Below are positions 6,652 through 10,392 of a DNA stretch of 10,392 bases, in pieces; position 1 is the first letter of the stretch; the number at the start of each line of letters is the position of its first letter. The position numbers and the translations under genes are program-made. Location: positions 1 to 10,392 of the forward strand of contig JADDQX010000031.1 of the NCBI GenBank assembly GCA_016781115.1, in the 5' to 3' direction. The DNA is from Actinomycetota bacterium. Its GTDB lineage: Bacteria > Actinomycetota > CADDZG01 > WHSQ01. The notes below the pieces were generated by a model. It saw nothing but the letters and a program-made list of their open reading frames with translations, ran no database searches and was not told where the DNA came from.

Positions 6652-7940
6652 GCCTCGGTCGTGCCCTCTACCCGCATCTTCGAGGCGATCTCCTTCACGG
6701 TGTCGAGCCCCTCTAGCTGGTCGAAGGTCGCGCGGTGACGCCCCTCGCTCGCGAGATGGGTGATCAACACCAAAGTGGCCTGATCGTCGGATCCCTCTTG
6801 GCGCACGCTCGAGATGGAGACGCCGTGATCGGCGAACGCACCTGCGACCGCGGCAAGTACGCCCGGCTGATCCAGCACCGAAAGAACGACGTAATAGCGC
6901 ACCAGCGTTTCTTCTTGCGGAACGATCGCGGCGCGGCGCGAGTACCCGGCGCTGGCGGGAGAGCGGCCTCCAGAAACTATGTTGCGCGCGATCTCGACGA
7001 TGTCGCTGACCACGGCCGACGCCGTGGGCGCTCCTCCGGCGCCACGGCCTAGGAACATCAATTCGCCGACGTTCTCGGCTTCGACGAAGATGGCGTTGAA
7101 GACGTCGCGCACGGCCGCTAGAGGGTGAGTGCGAGGGAGCATCGCAGGATGCACGCGCACCGACACCTGCTGCCCGGCGGTCTCCGCAACCGCCACTAGC
7201 TTCACCACGTAGCCGAGATCATGCGCGGCTGCGATGTCCTCGGAGGTGACGCGGGTGATCCCCTCGGTCGGGATGTCGGTCGCGACCACACCGGAGCCGA
7301 AGGCGAGGGTGGCCAGGATCGCCAGCTTCGCGGCTGCATCGAATCCCTCGACGTCGGCCGACGGATCGGCCTCGGCATAGCCGAGCCTCTCTGCTTCCGC
7401 CAGAGCCCCCGCGAAGGACTCCCCCGTCTCGGCCATGCGGGTGAGGATGAAGTTGGTGGTCCCGTTCACGATGCCCATCACCTTGCGAACGCGGTCCCCC
7501 GCCAGCGACTCTCGGAGAGGGCGGATGATCGGGATCCCTCCACCGACGGCCGCCTCGAACAGCACGTCCACTCCGGAGGTTCCGGCCGCCTGCAGCACCT
7601 CGCCCCCGGCTGTGGCGAGAAGCTCTTTGTTCGCCGTCACGACGTGCTTGCCGGACCGGATGGAACGCAAGATCAGGTCGCGCGCGGGCTCTAGCCCTCC
7701 CATCGCCTCGACGACGATCTGGATCGAACCGTCCTCTACGACGTCCGCCGCGTTGCGGGTGGTGGTGCCGGGGTCGAGCTCGACCTCACGCCTCCGCTCC
7801 GGATCCCGGACCGCCACCCTGACGACCTCTATGGGCGCACCGGCGCGAGCCGCCAGCTCGTCGGCGTGATCGCGCAGGATCCGCAGCGTGGCGCCTCCCA
7901 CGACACCGCACCCGAGCAGACCGACCCTGATCGTTTCCAT
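6648..7940 (-). CDS. hom: Homoserine dehydrogenase with C-terminal ACT domain
   Basis: A 430-residue enzyme reducing L-aspartate 4-semialdehyde to L-homoserine with NAD(P)H, the branch step to threonine and methionine. The Rossmann glycine motif GLLGCGVVGG is at 8-16. TANKEL (102-107) carries the nucleotide-region Lys105. The family signature GYAEADPSADVEGFDAAAK (187-205) includes the catalytic pair Asp201 and Lys205. Residues about 349-425 form an ACT domain (VLDQPGVLAAVAGAFADHG), the usual site of threonine feedback inhibition. There is no aspartokinase fusion. No Shine-Dalgarno is seen near the ATG; a TAGCGT box 6 nt upstream suggests a leaderless transcript. Only 52 bp separate it from the divergent glycosylase gene, leaving no room for an upstream attenuator or riboswitch. 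Confidence 0.96.
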   Translation of the reverse strand: METIRVGLLGCGVVGGATLRILRDHADELAARAGAPIEVVRVAVRDPERRREVELDPGTTTRNAADVVEDGSIQIVVEAMGGLEPARDLILRSIRSGKHVVTANKELLATAGGEVLQAAGTSGVDVLFEAAVGGGIPIIRPLRESLAGDRVRKVMGIVNGTTNFILTRMAETGESFAGALAEAERLGYAEADPSADVEGFDAAAKLAILATLAFGSGVVATDIPTEGITRVTSEDIAAAHDLGYVVKLVAVAETAGQQVSVRVHPAMLPRTHPLAAVRDVFNAIFVEAENVGELMFLGRGAGGAPTASAVVSDIVEIARNIVSGGRSPASAGYSRRAAIVPQEETLVRYYVVLSVLDQPGVLAAVAGAFADHGVSISSVRQEGSDDQATLVLITHLASEGRHRATFDQLEGLDTVKEIASKMRVEGTTEA

Positions 7941-7946
7941 CGACGA

Positions 7947-7952
7947 ACGCTA
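7947..7952 (-). promoter_or_regulatory. Putative -10 box of hom (leaderless)
   Basis: TAGCGT on the minus strand fits the actinobacterial -10 pattern TANNNT and ends 6 nt before the hom ATG. This spacing would place the transcription start on the A of the start codon. Absence of a Shine-Dalgarno sequence fits. The motif is short, so this is inference. Confidence 0.45.
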
Positions 7953-7980
7953 AACGCTTCCCGCTCACGAAGGCGCCCTC

Positions 7981-7986
7981 TAGGCT
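7981..7986 (+). promoter_or_regulatory. Putative -10 box of the Fpg/Nei-like gene (leaderless)
   Basis: TAGGCT fits TANNNT and lies exactly 6 nt before the ATG at 7993, mirroring the arrangement at hom on the other strand. GGAG at 7987-7990 is too close to the ATG (2 nt) for a normal ribosome site, which favours leaderless initiation. Confidence 0.45.
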
Positions 7987-7992
7987 GGAGCG

Positions 7993-8826
7993 ATGCCAGA
8001 GCTACCGGAGATGCAGGCGCTCGCGGAACGGCTCACGACCGCCTACGCAACCCGCACCCTCGAGTCGTTCCACCTCATGCAGTTCTCGGCGCTGAAGACG
8101 TTCGATCCGGACCCATTGAGCCTCCGGGGTCAGACGCTAGAGCGCGTGGACAGACGGGCGAAGTACCTGCTGTTCTGCTTCGGCGACCGCCGACTGGTGG
8201 TGCATCTGTCGCAAGGCGGCCGGATCGACTTCGAAACCCCCCCGAAGAAGACCAAACCGAAGGGCGCGGTCGCGCGCCTCGGCTTCGAGAGCGATAGCGC
8301 GGTGTTGATCAAGGAGTTCGGAACCGAGCGCAAGGCCGCGATCTGGGTGCTGGACCACGACGATCCGGGACCACTCGAAGGTTTGGGTCCCGAGCCCTTC
8401 TCGGACGCCTTCGAGGAACTGGTGCTGTCTAGCACGGACCGCCGCCGGATACACACGCTGCTCCGCGATCAGCGTTTCGTAGCCGGGATCGGCAGGGGGT
8501 TCAGCGACGACATCCTTCATCACGCGCGGCTGTCACCTTTCGACTCGCTCGCGACGCTCGACGAAGCTCAGCGACGACATCTCGTTGCTTCCGTGCGGAA
8601 GGTTCTCCAAGAGGCGACGGAGCGCGAGCGAGAGCGGACGGGAGGGCTGCCGGCCAAGATGGGCGACAGGTTCACGATCCACAACCGCCACGGCCAGCCG
8701 TGCCCACGCTGCGGCGACACGATGAACCGGATCTCGTACGAGTCGCACGAGGTCACCTACTGCTCCACCTGCCAGACCGGCGGCCGGATCCTGGCCGATC
8801 GTCGGATGTCGCGGTTGCTCAAATGA
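7993..8826 (+). CDS. Divergent Fpg/Nei-family DNA glycosylase
   Basis: A 277-residue homologue of formamidopyrimidine-DNA glycosylase/endonuclease VIII, a bifunctional base-excision-repair enzyme. The N-terminus MPELPEMQAL keeps the catalytic Pro2 and Glu3, and Lys57 (DRRAKYLL) matches the conserved catalytic-domain lysine. A C-terminal zinc finger has C237-x2-C240-x16-C257-x2-C260, followed by QTGGRILADRRMSRLLK. Several lesion- and DNA-binding positions differ from classical Fpg: GIGN is GIGR (Arg168), the void-filling HL-x-M motif reads HLSQ (Gln74), and the zinc-finger Arg five residues before the third Cys is His252. The lysine-rich stretch KKTKPKG (85-91) is also uncommon. It therefore belongs to a variant subgroup with uncertain lesion preference rather than canonical MutM. 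It heads a plus-strand repair pair and overlaps the next gene by 4 nt. Confidence 0.88.
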   Translation: MPELPEMQALAERLTTAYATRTLESFHLMQFSALKTFDPDPLSLRGQTLERVDRRAKYLLFCFGDRRLVVHLSQGGRIDFETPPKKTKPKGAVARLGFESDSAVLIKEFGTERKAAIWVLDHDDPGPLEGLGPEPFSDAFEELVLSSTDRRRIHTLLRDQRFVAGIGRGFSDDILHHARLSPFDSLATLDEAQRRHLVASVRKVLQEATERERERTGGLPAKMGDRFTIHNRHGQPCPRCGDTMNRISYESHEVTYCSTCQTGGRILADRRMSRLLK

Positions 8827-9716
8827 GACGGGGCTTCAAGCTCGAGGCGCGCCTAGACCTCGGTCTCACGCTCCGGCCCTTCGCGCGCGGGCGCGCAGAT
8901 CCCACGATGCGACTGGAGCGCGACGAGGCCTGGCGGGCGACGCGCACGCCCGCAGGTCCCGCGACCGAGCACCTGCGGGTAAGGCCGGGAGCCGTCGAGG
9001 TGGAGGCATGGGGGCCGGGCGCGGAGTGGCTGCTCGAGCGGGCTCCCGCGCTGGTCGGGATGCACGACGACCCCTCGGACTTCTCGCCGCGCCACCCGGC
9101 GCTCCGAGACCTCCACCGGATGCACGCGGGGCTTCGGATCGGGCGCTCAGACGCCGTGATCGAATCGATCGTTCCGACGATCCTCGAGCAGAAAGTCACC
9201 GGCACCGGCGCTCGCCGGTCGTTCCGCGCACTGGTGCTGAGATACGGCGAGCCTGCTCCGGGGCCGTTCCAGCTTCGATTGTGTCCAGAGCCGAAGCTGT
9301 TGGCGGGTCTCCCCTACGAGGACTTCCACCCTCTCGGCGTCGAGCGGAAACGGGCCAGGGCGATCAAGGTGGCCTGCTCCTACGCGGCGCGTCTGGAGGA
9401 GACGGTCGGGCTGGCGCAGAGCGAGGCGTGGCGGCGGCTCTTGGCGCTGCCGGGGGTAGGACCGTGGACGGCGGCCTTGGTGGCAGGGGCCGCGTGGGGG
9501 GATCCAGACGCCGTCGAGGTCGGCGATCTACACGTTCCGCACAGCGTGTGCTGGTTCCTCGCACGAGAGCCGCGCGGCAGCGACGCCCGGATGCTGGAGC
9601 TGCTCGAGCCGTACCGCGGGCAGCGCGGGAGGGTGATCAGGCTGATCGGAGCGTCCGGCGTCCGAGCGCCTCGCTACGGCCCCCGGGCGGAGGTAGTCAG
9701 CTACGCCCGGATCTGA
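8823..9716 (+). CDS. AlkA-like DNA-3-methyladenine glycosylase (HhH-GPD family)
   Basis: A 297-residue helix-hairpin-helix glycosylase, predicted to excise alkylated bases such as 3-methyladenine. ILEQKVTGTGARRS (120-133) corresponds to the segment often read as ILxQQ(I/V)S. The hairpin LLALPGVGPWTA is at 206-217, and VGDLHV holds the expected catalytic Asp235, 18 residues after the hairpin. The N-terminal 100 residues have the AlkA-like beta-rich character. The frame stays open upstream to 8700, but I start at the ATG at 8823. It forms an ATGA overlap with the Fpg/Nei gene stop, and upstream codons lie inside that gene. No independent ribosome site is visible, so translation probably depends on coupling. 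Together the two genes form a base-excision-repair operon. Confidence 0.87.
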   Translation: MRRGFKLEARLDLGLTLRPFARGRADPTMRLERDEAWRATRTPAGPATEHLRVRPGAVEVEAWGPGAEWLLERAPALVGMHDDPSDFSPRHPALRDLHRMHAGLRIGRSDAVIESIVPTILEQKVTGTGARRSFRALVLRYGEPAPGPFQLRLCPEPKLLAGLPYEDFHPLGVERKRARAIKVACSYAARLEETVGLAQSEAWRRLLALPGVGPWTAALVAGAAWGDPDAVEVGDLHVPHSVCWFLAREPRGSDARMLELLEPYRGQRGRVIRLIGASGVRAPRYGPRAEVVSYARI

Positions 9717-9756
9717 ACCCCGGCGGGCCGCCATCGCTGGAAAAGCGGGTGAAAGC

Positions 9757-9782
9757 GGAACAAATCGAGCGCGGCTATCGTT
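9757..9782 (+). promoter_or_regulatory. ECF-sigma-like promoter upstream of the zinc-ribbon gene
   Basis: GGAAC (9757-9761), 17 nt, then CGTT (9779-9782) matches the general -35/-10 pattern of stress-responsive ECF sigma factors in actinobacteria. It lies 65 nt before the small zinc-ribbon gene in the only sizeable non-coding stretch of this block (9717-9847). A 9-base match with flexible spacing can arise by chance, so this is tentative. Confidence 0.35.
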
Positions 9783-9847
9783 CTCCTACACAGCGGCGAA
9801 CGTGGTTCAGAGCTAGCCACATCGGTCCTACGGACTAGAGGGAGGCG

Positions 9848-9991
9848 ATGGTGGCTGAAGCGTTCTGCAGCAGGTGTCAGCGGACGGTTTACATCGGCAA
9901 GGATGACGGCGACGGCTGCCCCGTCTGCTCCACACCTCTTGTCGCACAGAGCGAACCCGAGATCCAGCTTGCACCTCCCGCGACGGCGTAG
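9848..9991 (+). CDS. Small zinc-ribbon protein, 47 residues
   Basis: A very short gene with two CxxC knuckles: FCSRCQ (Cys7, Cys10) and CPVC (Cys24, Cys27), spaced 13 residues apart. This is a rubredoxin/zinc-ribbon-like metal site with the look of small actinobacterial zinc-ribbon proteins of unknown function. The C-terminal tail (VAQSEPEIQLAPPATA) is probably unstructured. A strong GGGAGG site (9840-9845) lies immediately upstream. Its distance fits a start at the GTG (9851) better than at the ATG (9848); both are in frame, so the protein may lack the first Met codon. The reading frame closes with TAG. It lies 131 nt after the glycosylase gene and may be read from its own promoter. Possible roles are zinc or nucleic-acid binding, but no function can be assigned. 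Confidence 0.72.
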   Translation: MVAEAFCSRCQRTVYIGKDDGDGCPVCSTPLVAQSEPEIQLAPPATA

Positions 9992-9997
9992 CCGTCG
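9981..9997. terminator. Hairpin at the end of the zinc-ribbon gene, possible bidirectional terminator
   Basis: CGACGGC-GTA-GCCGTCG is a perfect 7-bp stem with a 3-nt loop, overlapping the zinc-ribbon stop codon. It lies in the 36-nt convergent gap region before the lysA stop. No T-run follows on either strand, so it may be a weak terminator or an mRNA 3'-end stabiliser rather than a classical intrinsic terminator. Confidence 0.4.
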
Positions 9998-10027
9998 AGG
10001 AGACAAAGAGCTGTTAGCCGCTCGCGC

Positions 10028-10392
10028 TTAGCGGACGGGCGATCCGTCCAGTCGCCGGTCGAGCTTCAATACGTCGTCGAGCGTCTCTCTGGCGACGATC
10101 ACGGTGGCCTTTCCATCGTCCACCACCACGATCGGGGGCCGGGCGATGCGGTTGTAGTTGGACGCCATCGAGTACGTGTACGCACCGGTTGCGGGGATGC
10201 ACAACAGGTCCCCCTCGGCGACATCTGGTGGAAGGTCGATATCTTTGATCAAGATGTCCCCCGACTCACAGTGCTTGCCGCACACCGTCACCGCGCTACC
10301 TCCCGGCTCGTCGATCCGGTTCACGAGGAATGCTTCGTAGCGCGCTCCGTACAGCGAAGGCCTGATGTTGTCGGACATGCCGCCGTCCACAG
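10028..10392 (-). CDS. lysA: Diaminopimelate decarboxylase, C-terminal part (cut by window edge)
   Basis: The last 121 or so codons of LysA; the gene continues beyond the right edge. LysA decarboxylates meso-diaminopimelate to L-lysine with PLP. The visible part is the C-terminal beta-barrel half, including DGGMSDNIRPSLYG, the active-site CESGDIL (the Cys acts across the dimer interface), and GAYTYSMASNYN. The alternating PLP-barrel half is outside the window. The end is a TAA at 10028-10030. In many actinobacteria lysA directly precedes hom; here a 2-kb plus-strand repair block separates them. Confidence 0.95.
   Translation of the reverse strand, partial: VDGGMSDNIRPSLYGARYEAFLVNRIDEPGGSAVTVCGKHCESGDILIKDIDLPPDVAEGDLLCIPATGAYTYSMASNYNRIARPPIVVVDDGKATVIVARETLDDVLKLDRRLDGSPVR

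Noticed and set aside
8700..8822. N-terminal extension of the AlkA-like protein
   Set aside because: These codons lie within the zinc-finger coding part of the Fpg/Nei-like gene; the ATGA overlap at 8823 is the natural start.
9717..9740. GGCGGGCCGCC palindrome after the AlkA-like gene as a terminator
   Set aside because: Loop of one base in the perfect form, short stem, and no T tract; too weak to call.
9008..9838. Open frame of 276 codons on the plus strand overlapping the AlkA-like gene in another frame
   Set aside because: The overlapping frame encodes the HhH-GPD motif; this one gives Arg/Gly/Ala low-complexity sequence.

Overview
This is a dense, high-GC chromosomal window with the gene neighbourhood of an Actinomycetota genome. 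The minus strand carries lysA (3' part, entering from the right edge), hom, thrC, thrB and, at the left edge, the start of rho. That lysA-hom-thrC-thrB-rho order is a well-known actinobacterial arrangement. ATGA/GTGA stop-start overlaps and Gly/Ala/Arg-rich proteins fit the same assignment. Species cannot be named from the sequence.

Two blocks break up the conserved backbone. (1) Between lysA and hom lies a plus-strand block of about 2 kb: a divergent Fpg/Nei-family DNA glycosylase, an AlkA-like HhH-GPD DNA glycosylase overlapping it by 4 nt, and a 47-codon zinc-ribbon protein. (2) Between thrB and rho lies about 4.4 kb. It holds two plus-strand genes (a four-helix membrane protein of unknown function and a secreted amicyanin-like cupredoxin, separated by a hairpin terminator). 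It also holds a tight minus-strand operon: cyclic 2,3-diphosphoglycerate synthetase (cDPGS), 2-phosphoglycerate kinase (2PGK), a TalC-type transaldolase, then rho.

The most notable content is that operon. 2PGK makes 2,3-bisphosphoglycerate from 2-phosphoglycerate, and cDPGS closes it to cyclic 2,3-diphosphoglycerate (cDPG). cDPG is best known as a thermoprotective and phosphoryl-reserve solute of methanogenic archaea such as Methanothermus. Both complete enzymes sit adjacent and translationally coupled (GTGA), and 2PGK is coupled to transaldolase (ATGA), which points to a working bacterial cDPG pathway tied to central sugar-phosphate metabolism.

The threonine genes work together: Hom makes homoserine, ThrB phosphorylates it, and ThrC converts O-phosphohomoserine to threonine. 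LysA takes the lysine branch from the same aspartate-semialdehyde pool. The hom/fpg divergent intergenic is only 52 bp, and both genes have a TANNNT box exactly 6 nt before their ATG, the geometry of leaderless transcripts. No RNA genes, CRISPR arrays, insertion sequences or long repeats were seen, and no gene-free stretch exceeds about 130 bp.
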